Positions 55,920 through 64,000 of a stretch of DNA of 64,000 bases are shown piece after piece. The stretch lies in assembly GCF_011045125.1 (NCBI RefSeq), contig NZ_JAAKZF010000004.1, forward strand, positions 163,958 through 227,957. Direction: 5' to 3'. The stretch's first letter is position 1. Each line of letters opens with the position of its first letter. This DNA is from Allomesorhizobium camelthorni (GTDB lineage: Bacteria > Pseudomonadota > Alphaproteobacteria > Rhizobiales > Rhizobiaceae). Both the position numbers and the translations under genes were made by a program. The notes beneath the pieces were generated by a model. That model made no database searches, was not told the DNA's origin, and worked only from the letters and a program-made list of their open reading frames with translations.

Positions 55920-56834
55920 CTACGAACCCGCGGCGGCGGGTTGCCGTGCGGGTATTCTCCTGAAGCGTGGCTGAGCGAAGCCGCGCACTCCGACCTCGAC
56001 GGCGAGGACTGACCCGGCCAGCGGCTCGCCTGCAAGCTGGGCGGTGTCCAGCCCGGCGCTCATCGAGGTGACGAAAATGGTCGAGAGATCATCGCCGCCG
56101 AAGGCGGGCTTGGTCGGGCGCGACATCGGCAGGTCGATCGACGCGATCTCGTTGCCGTCGGGATCGAGCCTAGTGATGCATCCGCCCTCGACGGCCGCGA
56201 ACCAGTAGCAGCCGTCGGCGTCGATGCAGGCGCCGTCCGGCCGCCCGCGCGACGGTTTGTGGAAGACGCGGCGATTGGCGAGCACGCCCGTATCGACATC
56301 GAAATCGAACGCCCAGATCGTGCGGACCGCGGGGTGGCTGTCGGCGAGGTAGAATGTCTTGCCGTCCGGAGAGATCGCGCAACCGTTTTGGGTGCGAAGA
56401 CCCTCGACCGCCGCCACGGCCTTGTTGTCGTCAAACACGTAGAGGGTTCCCATCGGCTCGCGTTCGGGCGGCATGTGCATCGTGCCGGCCCAAAATCGGC
56501 CGGCCGGATCGACAACGCCGTCGTTCATGCGCATGTCAGTGCGCGGCGTCGTCACTTCGGCGATAAGGGCCAGCACACCGGCCTCGGCATCAAAACGATA
56601 CCAGCCGACGCCGGCCGCGACGATGACCGAGCCGTCCTCATCAAGCGCGAGCGCTCCGGGCATGATGTCGAGAGCGAAGCTGGTCAGCTGCCCGCTCGCC
56701 ACATGCTTGCAGCGCAGCGCCATGCCTTCGATGTCTACCCACCACAACGAAGCCGAGCCGGCATCCCAAAGAGGGCTCTCGCCGACCCGGTCGCGCCCGT
56801 CGTGGAAAACGGAGATTTTAGGCACGCCGGTCAT
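55920..56834 (-). CDS. SMP-30/gluconolactonase family sugar lactonase
   Basis: The 304-residue six-bladed beta-propeller carries the SMP-30 metal residues: Glu in RVGESPLWD, Asn in MNDGVVDPAGRFWAGTM, Asn in TQNGCAISPDGKTFY and Asp in the DSHP loop. It hydrolyses aldono-lactones to aldonic acids. The start overlaps the SDR stop by 4 bp (ATGA). Order SDR-lactonase-importer on one side and dehydratase on the other fits a non-phosphorylative sugar pathway. Confidence 0.92.
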   Translation of the reverse strand: MTGVPKISVFHDGRDRVGESPLWDAGSASLWWVDIEGMALRCKHVASGQLTSFALDIMPGALALDEDGSVIVAAGVGWYRFDAEAGVLALIAEVTTPRTDMRMNDGVVDPAGRFWAGTMHMPPEREPMGTLYVFDDNKAVAAVEGLRTQNGCAISPDGKTFYLADSHPAVRTIWAFDFDVDTGVLANRRVFHKPSRGRPDGACIDADGCYWFAAVEGGCITRLDPDGNEIASIDLPMSRPTKPAFGGDDLSTIFVTSMSAGLDTAQLAGEPLAGSVLAVEVGVRGFAQPRFRRIPARQPAAAGS

Positions 56835-57622
56835 GCCGTCTCTCCGGGCAGTGCGCCGGGCGCATCGCCTATCGTCCAGCCGCCATCGACCGGGATGTCC
56901 GCGCCGGTGACGTAGCTCGCGGCATCGCTGCACAGGAAGACGAAAGCGCCGACGAGATCGTCCGGACGGCCCTGTCGCCCAGTGGGGATTTTCGCCACCA
57001 CAGCGCGACGGAACGCGGCATCAGCGTAGCGATGCGCCGTCGCTTCGGTTTCGATCGCGCCTGGCGACACGACGTTCATGGTTACGCCGCGGTCAGCGAC
57101 CTCGCGGCCGATGGCCCGTATGGCGACCAGTTGCGCCGCCTTGACGGAGGCGTACACCACGGTTTCCGCTCGTGGGCGCATGGCCATCACGCTGCCGGTC
57201 GCCACCACCCTGCCCCAGCCGCGCTCCGCCATGGCGGGTACGAGCCGGCGCGTCAGCGTCAGCAATGAAGTGAAATTCGCCGCGACATGCGCCTCGATAT
57301 GATCCGGCGATGTCTCCTGCCAGGGCAGCCGCCTCCCGATCGCGGCATTGGCGATCAGGATGTCGATCGGACCGTGGTTCGCCAGCACGTCGTCGGCCAG
57401 CGCGGCCGCGGCGGCGGTATCGGTGAAATCCGCCTCCACCACGGGCGTATCCCGACCGATCTGATTTGCGACCCCGGCCGCGCCCTGCGCATCGCCGAAG
57501 TGGTGCAGCACGATGCCCGCTCCATGCTCCGCCAGCGCAAGCGCGATCGCCCTGCCGATGCCTGAGTTGGCGCCGGTCACCAGCGCCCGCTTGCCTTCCA
57601 GCGAAAAACGGTCCGCGCTCAT
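56831..57622 (-). CDS. SDR-family sugar dehydrogenase
   Basis: The 263-residue classical short-chain dehydrogenase has a TGANSGIG nucleotide motif (residues 16-23), NAAIG, and the catalytic YASVK, with C-terminal GADIPVDGGW. It probably oxidises the imported aldose to its lactone with NAD(P). The start overlaps the GntR stop by 4 bp and the stop overlaps the lactonase start, so all three are one transcript. Confidence 0.92.
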   Translation of the reverse strand: MSADRFSLEGKRALVTGANSGIGRAIALALAEHGAGIVLHHFGDAQGAAGVANQIGRDTPVVEADFTDTAAAAALADDVLANHGPIDILIANAAIGRRLPWQETSPDHIEAHVAANFTSLLTLTRRLVPAMAERGWGRVVATGSVMAMRPRAETVVYASVKAAQLVAIRAIGREVADRGVTMNVVSPGAIETEATAHRYADAAFRRAVVAKIPTGRQGRPDDLVGAFVFLCSDAASYVTGADIPVDGGWTIGDAPGALPGETA

Positions 57623-58377
57623 CGTTTCGCAGCCGCGAGCTTGTCGGCGACTTCGAACGAAGCAATGTCGGCCGCGTCGAAATGGACCCTGATCTTCTGT
57701 TCGGCGAGATCGGCGTCGCCGGCCACGACCGCCTCGTAGATCGCCTGGTGGCGTTCGATCGTCGCATTCCAGTCCGCGTCCGTGCGGTTGGCGCGGCGCG
57801 AGAAAAGTTCGGAGACCTCGCGCTGCACGGAGCGCAAGCCTTCCATCTGGACGCGGATCATCGAATTGCCGGTCGCCATGGCGAGGCCGAGGTGGAACAG
57901 GATGTCCGCCTCGGTGAAGCCGGACGGTTCGCGAAGGGAGGCGCGCATGTCGGCAAGGCCCTGCTTCATGGCTTCGAGCCCGGCCTGGTCGCGGCGCTCC
58001 GCGGCAAGCCGCGCAATGCCCGTTTCAATCACCCGGCGCATCTCGTTGGCTTCGCGCAGCCGCTCAAGGCTCGAACGCACGGCATAGCCGTAGATGCGCT
58101 CGAGCGGCTCGCCGTTGAGCGCCTTGGCGCGCGCGACCTTGCCTTGCTGGGTGAAGATCAGCCCCGCAGAGGTGAGTTGGCGCAGCGCCTCGCGGGCGAT
58201 CGGTTTCGACACACCGAACTCCCGGGCGATCTCGCCTTCCGGCGGCAGCGCCTCGCCGGGCGCGATCCGGCCGTCGAACAACGCGGCCGCAATCGCATCC
58301 GACACTGCGTCCGCCAGCCGCAACGGGCTCGCGAGCTTGGTGGAGAAGATCGGCTTTCGGGTCGGACTTGCGGTCAT
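57619..58377 (-). CDS. GntR-family transcriptional regulator, FadR subfamily
   Basis: The 252-residue protein has a winged helix (ALPPEGEIAREFGVSKPIAREALRQLTSAGLI) and an FCD domain with FTEADILFHLGLAMATGN and ATIERHQAIYEAVVAGD. ATG 58377 has AGGA at the correct distance; ATG 58383 and a GTG at 58407 are possible. It is first in the leftward operon and divergent from the dehydratase operon; a perfect 7-bp palindrome lies just upstream. Confidence 0.9.
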   Translation of the reverse strand: MTASPTRKPIFSTKLASPLRLADAVSDAIAAALFDGRIAPGEALPPEGEIAREFGVSKPIAREALRQLTSAGLIFTQQGKVARAKALNGEPLERIYGYAVRSSLERLREANEMRRVIETGIARLAAERRDQAGLEAMKQGLADMRASLREPSGFTEADILFHLGLAMATGNSMIRVQMEGLRSVQREVSELFSRRANRTDADWNATIERHQAIYEAVVAGDADLAEQKIRVHFDAADIASFEVADKLAAAKR

Positions 58378-58417
58378 TCGCATCCTCGATTGCGCAACAG
58401 CTAGCACAGCATTTTAT

Positions 58418-58434
58418 AACTTAGCAACTAAGTT
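58418..58434. promoter_or_regulatory. Probable GntR operator in the divergent promoter region
   Basis: AACTTAG and CTAAGTT are a perfect 7-bp inverted repeat with a CAA spacer, 41 bp upstream of the GntR start and about 65 bp upstream of the dehydratase start. It can therefore control both transcription directions. It lies in an AT-rich stretch (58411-58440) likely to contain promoter elements. Confidence 0.72.
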
Positions 58435-58498
58435 TATCAGTTGCCAAGCTGCTTGGCGCTCGCTAGAAATTCCAGCGTCGGCCCATCGGGTGGCCGCG

Positions 58499-59665
58499 AT
58501 GCGACACGCGGGAGAGAACGAGTTGACGGTTGACGGCAGCGACAAGGCGGACATCCGCATCACCGATGTGATTGCACATCCGCTGACCCAGAAGCTGCCG
58601 CAGCCGACAGTGACATCGTGGGGGAAGTATACCGAGGTTTCGATCGTGCTTGTCGAGGTGCGCACGGACGCCGGCATCACCGGCGTGGGTGAGGCGCTGG
58701 CGCGATTTTCGCCGAAAGCCTACGCCGATCTCATCGAGACCTCGCTCAAGCCGCGGCTCGTCGGCGGCAACCCCACGGATATCATAACGCATTGGCGGAC
58801 CATGCGCCGCGCGCTGTCCGGCCGCTCCGGAGGCATGCTATTCGAGGCGATCGCCGGCGTCGACATTGCCCTCTGGGACATTCTCGGCAAGATCGCCGGC
58901 CTGCCAATCCACCGCCTGCTCGGCGGCGTTGGCCGCACCGAAGTCCCGGTCTACGCCGCTTCCGTCAATTGGGGCGGCGACGAGTTCATGGATTGCGAGC
59001 TCGACCGCTATCTCGAAAAGGGATTTCCGCGCATCAAGGTCAAGATCGCCAATCCGGTAAAGGAAGCGCGACGGCGGATCGAGCGATTGCGCAAACGGGC
59101 GGGCGACGACATCGAACTGTGCGTCGACGCCAACTGGGCCTACACGCTGGAGGAAGCGGTCGAGGTCGGCCGCGCGCTGACCGATAATGCCTATTTCTGG
59201 TTCGAGGAGCCGCTCCGTCCCGAGGACGAACGCGGCTACGAGGAACTGCATCGCCGTTGCGCCACGCCACTGGCGGCGGGCGAAAGCAATTTCACGCTCG
59301 ACCAGGCGATGCGGCTGGTCGAAAACCGTACGCTTTCCTACCTCCAGCCCGATGTCGCGCGCTCCGGCGGAATCACCGAGACGCGGCGCATGGCCGAGTT
59401 CGCGGCGGCCCACGACGTCCAGTACGCGCCGCATATCGGCATGTCGGGCATCGTGTGCGAGACGGCCAGCGTGCATCTCGCCGCTGCAATGCCAAACCTG
59501 CGCGCGATGGAGTGCGAGACCGACTCCAGCCCGTTCAAGACCGCGATAACCGGCGCGGCGCCGGGCGCCGACCGGCAGAAGAACGGGCTGCTGCCGGTGC
59601 CGACCGGACCTGGCCTCGGCATCGAGATCGATTGGGACGCGGTGAAAAGATTGAGGGCCGGATGA
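58499..59665 (+). CDS. Enolase-superfamily sugar-acid dehydratase (mandelate racemase-like)
   Basis: The 388-residue protein has the MR-type active site: Lys180-x-Lys182 (IKVKI), metal ligands Asp210 (VDANWAY), Glu236 (WFEEPL) and Glu262 (AGES), and general-base His312 (YAPHIG). Such enzymes dehydrate aldonic or aldaric acids to 2-keto-3-deoxy acids. ATG 58499 has a modest GGTGG site; TTG 58523 with GGGAGA just upstream is a strong alternative, shortening it by 8 residues. Its stop overlaps the next gene by 4 bp. The specific acid is unknown. Confidence 0.9.
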   Translation: MRHAGENELTVDGSDKADIRITDVIAHPLTQKLPQPTVTSWGKYTEVSIVLVEVRTDAGITGVGEALARFSPKAYADLIETSLKPRLVGGNPTDIITHWRTMRRALSGRSGGMLFEAIAGVDIALWDILGKIAGLPIHRLLGGVGRTEVPVYAASVNWGGDEFMDCELDRYLEKGFPRIKVKIANPVKEARRRIERLRKRAGDDIELCVDANWAYTLEEAVEVGRALTDNAYFWFEEPLRPEDERGYEELHRRCATPLAAGESNFTLDQAMRLVENRTLSYLQPDVARSGGITETRRMAEFAAAHDVQYAPHIGMSGIVCETASVHLAAAMPNLRAMECETDSSPFKTAITGAAPGADRQKNGLLPVPTGPGLGIEIDWDAVKRLRAG

Positions 59666-60573
59666 AAGCACCTGCCGATCTTGCCGCGACCGACATGGCC
59701 GAAGCAATGCGCCTCGCTATATTGCGCGCCGATCCGGCGCTCAGCCGTTTCGATCCCCTCCCCCGGATCATCTCCTTCGACGATTTCTCGCGCGGCCATT
59801 GCGGCTGGTCGCAGCTTGTCGGCAACTACGAAGACGATCTGGATACGATGCTGCCGGGCTATGCGCAGCATTCCAGCGCCATGCTTTCCACGCTCGGCCA
59901 TTGGGATGCCGGTTCGCATGGCGCCATGGACTCTTCCTATGCGCTGAAGATCGCGACGCGGGCCAGGCCAGGCGCGCGAAACGTCGCCATCAAGCGACAC
60001 ACCTTCCGCAAGCGCGGGCCGATCCGCTTCGAACTCTATTTCACCTTCAAGCCGGAAGCGAGCGAGCTCAAACTGTCGGAAACCGACGTGCGTTCGATCG
60101 GCTTCCTGTTCGACCTGCAGTGCGGCGACCGCGACGGCGACGGCGAGCGGGTGATGCCGCATCTGCGCTTCCTCAACGCCGCCGACGGCAAGCACCTGCA
60201 GAAGTGGCAGTACAAGCGCGAGACAACGAGGTTCGAGGCGGTCGGCGCCGGCGACAAGATATTGAGCCATTATCACCTGGCGCCCGAAGGCTGGCTCGAC
60301 CTGCCGGATGGCGAGCAGCGCCTCTGCTACAACGAGATAGCGACCAAGGTGAACTGGAGCTATCTGCGCTTCGATTTTGACCTGGAATCGATGCGGGCGC
60401 TGGGTCTGCACTGCAACGACCGCAACTTCGACCTGTCGGGTTTCGATTCGATCCGCATCCCGGCCATGAAGAACCTCTGGTGCATGCTGAATTTCTGCCT
60501 GTTCGCCGAAACCGACGTGGCAAAGCGCGCCTTCCTTTACGTCGATTCCATCTGCATATCGGGAGACTTCTGA
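59662..60573 (+). CDS. Unrecognised 303-residue protein co-transcribed with the dehydratase
   Basis: I do not recognise a function. The protein is soluble, with no signal peptide or membrane segment, rich in aromatic and charged residues. Beta-rich stretches (IRFELYFTFKPEASELKL, VRSIGFLFDLQCGD, LRFDFDLESM) and many Trp/Tyr suggest a jelly-roll-like, perhaps carbohydrate-binding, fold. MDSSYALKIATRARPGARNVAIKRH is a notable basic segment. The start overlaps the dehydratase stop (ATGA) and its stop overlaps the next small gene by 1 bp, so it belongs to the sugar operon. It could be an epimerase, lactonase or binding protein. Confidence 0.85.
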   Translation: MKAPADLAATDMAEAMRLAILRADPALSRFDPLPRIISFDDFSRGHCGWSQLVGNYEDDLDTMLPGYAQHSSAMLSTLGHWDAGSHGAMDSSYALKIATRARPGARNVAIKRHTFRKRGPIRFELYFTFKPEASELKLSETDVRSIGFLFDLQCGDRDGDGERVMPHLRFLNAADGKHLQKWQYKRETTRFEAVGAGDKILSHYHLAPEGWLDLPDGEQRLCYNEIATKVNWSYLRFDFDLESMRALGLHCNDRNFDLSGFDSIRIPAMKNLWCMLNFCLFAETDVAKRAFLYVDSICISGDF

Positions 60574-60908
60574 TGCTGCCCGAAAACATCACGGCAGTCA
60601 TCGCCCGCAACGAACGCTGGACCGGCGACGCGGCCAGCGAACCCTACGAAGCCGGCTGGGCGCGCGAGGCGCTGTTCTTCATCCGGGCGCTCAAACAGCC
60701 GGTCGGCGCATCGCCGACCGGTTGGATCGAGATATCGCCGGACGGCATGCATTGGCTGCGCGAAGGAACCGAATTCCGGATGCCGAGTCAAAAGGATGCG
60801 ATCGCGGCCGCTCGACTGACATGCTTCGGCAACTGGCTGCGCGTGGCGACGCAATTCGAGCAAGGGGCGGAGTGCACCGTGCTCGTGACAGTTCACCTCA
60901 AGGCTTGA
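60573..60908 (+). CDS. Unrecognised 111-residue protein in the sugar operon
   Basis: I do not recognise a function. The protein is small and soluble, with a predicted beta-rich second half (GWIEISPDGMHWLREGTEF, LTCFGNWLRVATQFEQGAECTVLVTVHLKA). ATG 60573 shares a base with the previous stop (TGATG), so translation is probably coupled and the pair may act together. No signal peptide. Codon use looks like that of its neighbours, so it is probably a real gene. Confidence 0.8.
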   Translation: MLPENITAVIARNERWTGDAASEPYEAGWAREALFFIRALKQPVGASPTGWIEISPDGMHWLREGTEFRMPSQKDAIAAARLTCFGNWLRVATQFEQGAECTVLVTVHLKA

Positions 60909-60968
60909 ACACGCGTCATCGATTCGAGATAGCCCGCTGTGACGTGATCTCCTCTGGAGATATCGCGT

Positions 60969-61922
60969 ATGTCTTGGCGGCGCGAACCTGAATCAGGCCC
61001 ACTCGGCGTCCCACGCCCGCCTCACGTCGAAGGCATGCCGAAACAGGCTGACATGTGGACGCCTTCTGACTACCCTGCCGCGATGGCCGAAGCTCTTCCA
61101 ATCCGCATGCTCGTAATGCACCACGACGACCTTGGCGGAAGCCATAGCGCCAACATGGCGTTCGTTGAGCTGTTCGACATGGGAGTGGTGACCTCCGGCT
61201 CGGTGATGGTGCCTTGCGCCTGGTTTCCCGAGATAGCAGCGATTGCGCGCGAGCGGCCGGACCTGGATATCGGCGTGCATCTGACCTTGACCGCCGAATT
61301 TCCCGGCTTCCGCTGGCGGCCGCTCACTGGAGTAAAACGGAACGGCCTGACCGACGAAAGCGGGTTCTTCTGGAGCAGCGTTGCAGATGCGCGCGCGGCG
61401 GATTTGAAGGCGGTCGAGGAAGAGCTGCGCGCACAAATTGAAACGGCGCTCGAAGCCGGAATCGACGCGACGCATCTCGACTCGCATATGGGAACCGTAT
61501 GGCAGCCCGAGTTTGTTGATCTCTACCAACGTCTGGGCGAAGAATTCCGCCTGCCGATCGTCCTGACACGTGACGTCGGCAAGATGGCGCCCGCCGATTT
61601 CAATTTCGAACCCGAATTCAAACGATCGGTGGAACGGGGCAATCCTGATTTCCAACGTTTCCTGATGACGCCCTTCGGCAATCCGGCTCCCGATAAAGAC
61701 GCTTATGCAGAAATTTTCAGTGCAGCTGTCCCGGGGCTCAATTGGGGCGCTTTCCATTTCACAGCGCCCGGGGACTTCGCGATGATTTCTGACGACGCGC
61801 CGACCAGGCTAGCCGAATACCAGTTCTTTCGCTCTGGCCGCGCCAAGACTTTGATCGAAGCTGCAGGGCTGAGCCTCGTTGGCATGCGGTCTTTCCGCGA
61901 CGCGATGCGCGCGGGAGGCTGA
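60969..61922 (+). CDS. ChbG/YdjC-family carbohydrate deacetylase-like protein
   Basis: The 317-residue protein has features of the ChbG/HpnK (YdjC) deacetylase fold: MLVMHHDDLGGSHSANMAFVELFDMGVVTSGSVMVPC with the metal-site Asp pair and His, DIGVHLTLTAEF, and THLDSHMGTVW. Family members remove N-acetyl groups from oligosaccharides or glycolipids. GGAG lies 9 bp before ATG 60969. The N-terminus may be shorter, since the family usually begins near MLVMHHDD (about residue 47). It is 60 bp after the small gene and may belong to the same operon. Confidence 0.85.
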   Translation: MSWRREPESGPLGVPRPPHVEGMPKQADMWTPSDYPAAMAEALPIRMLVMHHDDLGGSHSANMAFVELFDMGVVTSGSVMVPCAWFPEIAAIARERPDLDIGVHLTLTAEFPGFRWRPLTGVKRNGLTDESGFFWSSVADARAADLKAVEEELRAQIETALEAGIDATHLDSHMGTVWQPEFVDLYQRLGEEFRLPIVLTRDVGKMAPADFNFEPEFKRSVERGNPDFQRFLMTPFGNPAPDKDAYAEIFSAAVPGLNWGAFHFTAPGDFAMISDDAPTRLAEYQFFRSGRAKTLIEAAGLSLVGMRSFRDAMRAGG

Positions 61923-62176
61923 TACTCTGCCGATTTGATCGCAGCCGGTGGTTATCGCCTTGTGCGACCATTGCCGAGCCGGAATAAACAGCCAGGGCTT
62001 CGGTGCGTGCGACACTTACTTTTTTGTTGGTACTTACCAAACATAAGCTGCCTTGCTATTTGCAGTCTTCGAGGCCGCAACTCGCTCGAGTGAAGGCGAT
62101 GAACACCCGCCTGGTTTGCGGCAAGCCGTCATGGCCCGAATATCAACAGACGCCGAAGTATGGAAAGGAAATCAGT

Positions 62177-62695
62177 GTGAAACGAGTTCTGTTTGCGGTG
62201 CTGATCGCCGCCGCCTGCAGCGGGTTTCCGGCTTTCGCGCAGGAGCCCGTGATTGCCGCCAGCAATGCGGAAGAGCTGTTCACGAGCCCCGATCCCAAGC
62301 TCCACGCCAACAAGCAGGTTGCCTATCACATCATCAGGGACCTGCTCGAAGCGGGCCACTGGGACATGGCCGACCAGTTCCTGTCGGAGGAGTACGTCCA
62401 GCACAATCCGAACGCCGCCAGCGGTCGCGAGGCCGTCGTCAAATACTTCACCGAAGTCCTGAAGGTGGAGCCGAAGCCGATCCCCGAAAAGCTCGGCATG
62501 CCGATCACCTCGGTCACCGCCGAGGGCGATCTGGTGGTCGTCACCTATCCGCGCGAGGTCAAGGATCAAAAGCACCCGAACGGCGGTTACAGCACTACCT
62601 GGTTCGACATGTGGCGGATCGTGGACGGCAAGGCGGTGGAGCATTGGGATCCTGCCCTGGTAGGCGAGTCCCCCGATCTCCAGCCCGGCGAATAG
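62177..62695 (+). CDS. Exported SnoaL/NTF2-like protein
   Basis: The 172-residue protein has a Sec signal (VLFAVLIAAACSGFPAFA|QE). The mature part has the SnoaL pattern: ADQFLSEEYVQHNPNAASGREAVVKYF, VVVTYPREV, WFDMWRIVDGKAVEHWDPA. GTG 62177 was chosen because AGGAAATCA precedes it and it begins the signal peptide; the in-frame sequence upstream lacks coding character. SnoaL-like proteins bind small hydrophobic or aromatic molecules, but the role here is unknown. It precedes two other exported-protein genes on the same strand. Confidence 0.85.
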   Translation: MKRVLFAVLIAAACSGFPAFAQEPVIAASNAEELFTSPDPKLHANKQVAYHIIRDLLEAGHWDMADQFLSEEYVQHNPNAASGREAVVKYFTEVLKVEPKPIPEKLGMPITSVTAEGDLVVVTYPREVKDQKHPNGGYSTTWFDMWRIVDGKAVEHWDPALVGESPDLQPGE

Positions 62696-62723
62696 GCCGG
62701 AATTGCTTCGAGGTTCAGAGCGA

Positions 62724-63293
62724 ATGCCAATTGGACGCCGACAATTTCTCGCCCTGTCGCTCGTGGCGGCCGGCTTCGAGAAAGCGCAGGCCGCAGAGCC
62801 GTTCTGGGCGGAGCTGCGGTCCGGAAAAGCCATCGTCCTGCTGCGCCATGCCGAGGCTCCGGGCTCGGGCGATCCGCCTGGGTTCAAGCTCGGCGATTGC
62901 AGCACCCAGCGCAATCTGTCGGAAGACGGGCGGGCTCAGTCCCGCGCGATCGGCGATCTGTTCCGCGCGAACGGCATCGCCTCGGCGGCCGTTTATTCGA
63001 GCCAGTGGTGCCGCTGCCTCGACACGGCCCGCCTGCTTGGCCTGGGCGAGGTTGTGCCGCTCGACCTACTCAATTCGTTCTTCGGCGACAGTTCGGCGGG
63101 ACCGGCACGCTCGGCCGCTCTCCTGGACTGGCTCCGCGAGCAGAGTTTCGGCGGACCTGCCATCTTCGTCACGCATCAGGTCAACATCACCGGCCTTACC
63201 GGTGAAGTGCCTGATCGAGGCGAGATGATCGTTGCGCGGATTCACGCCGATCGTCCCGTCGAGGTCATCGGCCGGGTGCCAGCGCCTTTCTGA
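62724..63293 (+). CDS. Exported histidine phosphatase family protein
   Basis: The 189-residue protein begins with MPIGRRQFLALSLVAAG, a twin-arginine-like export signal ending near AQAA. The phosphohistidine motif is LLRHAEAPG (His about residue 42), and VYSSQWCRCLDTARLLGL and the second histidine in VTHQVNITG are in the expected places. Its substrate is unknown; exported relatives include phosphatases with unusual targets. It starts 28 bp after the SnoaL-like stop. Confidence 0.85.
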   Translation: MPIGRRQFLALSLVAAGFEKAQAAEPFWAELRSGKAIVLLRHAEAPGSGDPPGFKLGDCSTQRNLSEDGRAQSRAIGDLFRANGIASAAVYSSQWCRCLDTARLLGLGEVVPLDLLNSFFGDSSAGPARSAALLDWLREQSFGGPAIFVTHQVNITGLTGEVPDRGEMIVARIHADRPVEVIGRVPAPF

Positions 63294-63462
63294 ATGATGC
63301 GTCAATTGGCCGGATTTCCGGCCCGAGCGGCGCCGGCCATCTTCCGCTCGGGTCCCCTTCCCGCTCCTCAGGCGGGCGACACGCGCGGCGAAGCCATTCA
63401 ACTCATCCTCTGCGGACGCAGAGGCTTTTGATCCCGCAACAGAAATGGAATGAAAGAACGAC

Positions 63463-64000
63463 ATGCAACGGCGCAATTTAATTAAAGGATTCATAGCATT
63501 GGGCGCATGCGCGATCTGCGCGCGGGCAGGTATTGCCGACGAAGGCGTCCATTGGAGTTATGGTGGGAAAAACGGTCCGGAGCACTGGGGGGCGCTCGAT
63601 GGCGCCAACGCCGCATGCTCGGCCGGGGTGCAGCAGTCGCCCCTGAACCTGACTGGCGCCATCAAGGCGGATATCCCGCAAATCGGCATCGACTGGAAGG
63701 CAGGCGGCGGCGCGGTCGTCAATAACGGCCACACGATCCAGATCAACCTGCCGGAAGGCAGCACCCTCACCCGGGGCGGCAAGGCCTACGACCTGCTGCA
63801 ATTTCATTTCCACGCGCCGAGTGAACATCTGGTGGAAGGCAAGACCTTCCCCATGGAGGTGCATTTCGTCCATAAGAATCCCGAAAGCGGTGCGCTCGGC
63901 GTGCTGGGCGTGTTCCTGACCCCGGGTGCGAAGAACGAGACGTTTGCGAGCCTGGCCGCGGCTTTCCCGGCCGAGGCGGGTGGCAAAGCCTCGGTCGGGG
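63463..64000 (+). CDS. Alpha-type carbonic anhydrase, exported, partial
   Basis: 179 codons are visible; the gene runs off the right edge. The N-terminus (QRRNLIKGFIALGACA) is a twin-arginine-like signal. The mature start HWSYGGKNGPEHWG, QQSPLNL, zinc ligands in LLQFHFHAPSEH (two His) and EVHFVHKN (third His) are diagnostic of alpha-carbonic anhydrases, which hydrate CO2 in the periplasm. About 170 bp separate it from the phosphatase gene, so it may have its own promoter. Confidence 0.93.
   Translation, partial: MQRRNLIKGFIALGACAICARAGIADEGVHWSYGGKNGPEHWGALDGANAACSAGVQQSPLNLTGAIKADIPQIGIDWKAGGGAVVNNGHTIQINLPEGSTLTRGGKAYDLLQFHFHAPSEHLVEGKTFPMEVHFVHKNPESGALGVLGVFLTPGAKNETFASLAAAFPAEAGGKASVG

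Overview
The window looks like accessory or catabolic DNA from a high-GC alphaproteobacterium of the Rhizobiales, most likely Mesorhizobium or a close relative. The evidence is the rhizobial-type rha locus (rhaR-S-T-P-Q-U-K divergent from rhaD-rhaI), a RIME-like palindromic repeat, many solute importers, FadR-type GntR regulators, and frequent ATGA start/stop overlaps. I see no rRNA, tRNA, CRISPR, transposase or housekeeping information gene. Genus is inference; no search was run.

Layout. 1-4.6 kb: a TauABC-type ABC importer plus a fumarylacetoacetate-hydrolase-family enzyme (cut by the left edge), divergent from a GntR regulator with a perfect operator between them. 4.7-15.6 kb: a complete L-rhamnose locus (RhaI, RhaD; then RhaR, ABC importer RhaSTPQ, mutarotase RhaU, kinase RhaK). 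15.6-20.8 kb: a putative quinate/shikimate module (type II dehydroquinase, TRAP transporter, shikimate/quinate dehydrogenase, divergent TetR regulator with two tandem operators). 20.9-26.2 kb: an OFA-type MFS transporter preceded by a textbook sigma-54 promoter and a doubled palindrome, next to a sensor kinase and an NtrC/DctD-class response regulator. 26.4-32.7 kb: a beta-L-arabinofuranosidase (GH127), a LacI regulator and a CUT1 ABC importer without its own ATPase, with two LacI-type operators. 33-39.9 kb: a dipeptide/oligopeptide ABC importer and an M20 amidohydrolase. 40.3-44.5 kb: a surface-polysaccharide cluster (Wzx-like exporter, pyruvyltransferase, low-GC sulfotransferase, glycosyltransferase) where the sulfotransferase appears to have replaced the middle of an older gene. 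44.6-51.8 kb: a YtfQ-YtfR-YtfT-YjfF furanose importer with a GntR regulator and an IlvD/Edd sugar-acid dehydratase. 51.8-61.9 kb: a second GntR-controlled sugar cluster (CUT1 ABC, SMP-30 lactonase, SDR dehydrogenase; divergently an enolase-superfamily dehydratase, two unrecognised proteins and a ChbG/YdjC-type deacetylase). 62.2-64 kb: three small exported proteins (SnoaL-like, histidine phosphatase, alpha-carbonic anhydrase cut by the right edge).

How the parts fit. Several blocks import and degrade sugars found in pectin side chains, arabinogalactan and plant mucilage (rhamnose, arabinofuranose, galactofuranose/arabinose), and each carries its own regulator and visible operator. The 51.8-61 kb cluster has the enzyme set of a non-phosphorylative aldose pathway (dehydrogenase, lactonase, dehydratase). 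The best candidates for undescribed biology are the sigma-54/two-component/OFA unit, the two unrecognised proteins at 59.66-60.91 kb, the sulfotransferase replacement in the polysaccharide cluster, and the dehydroquinase with an altered active-site motif.
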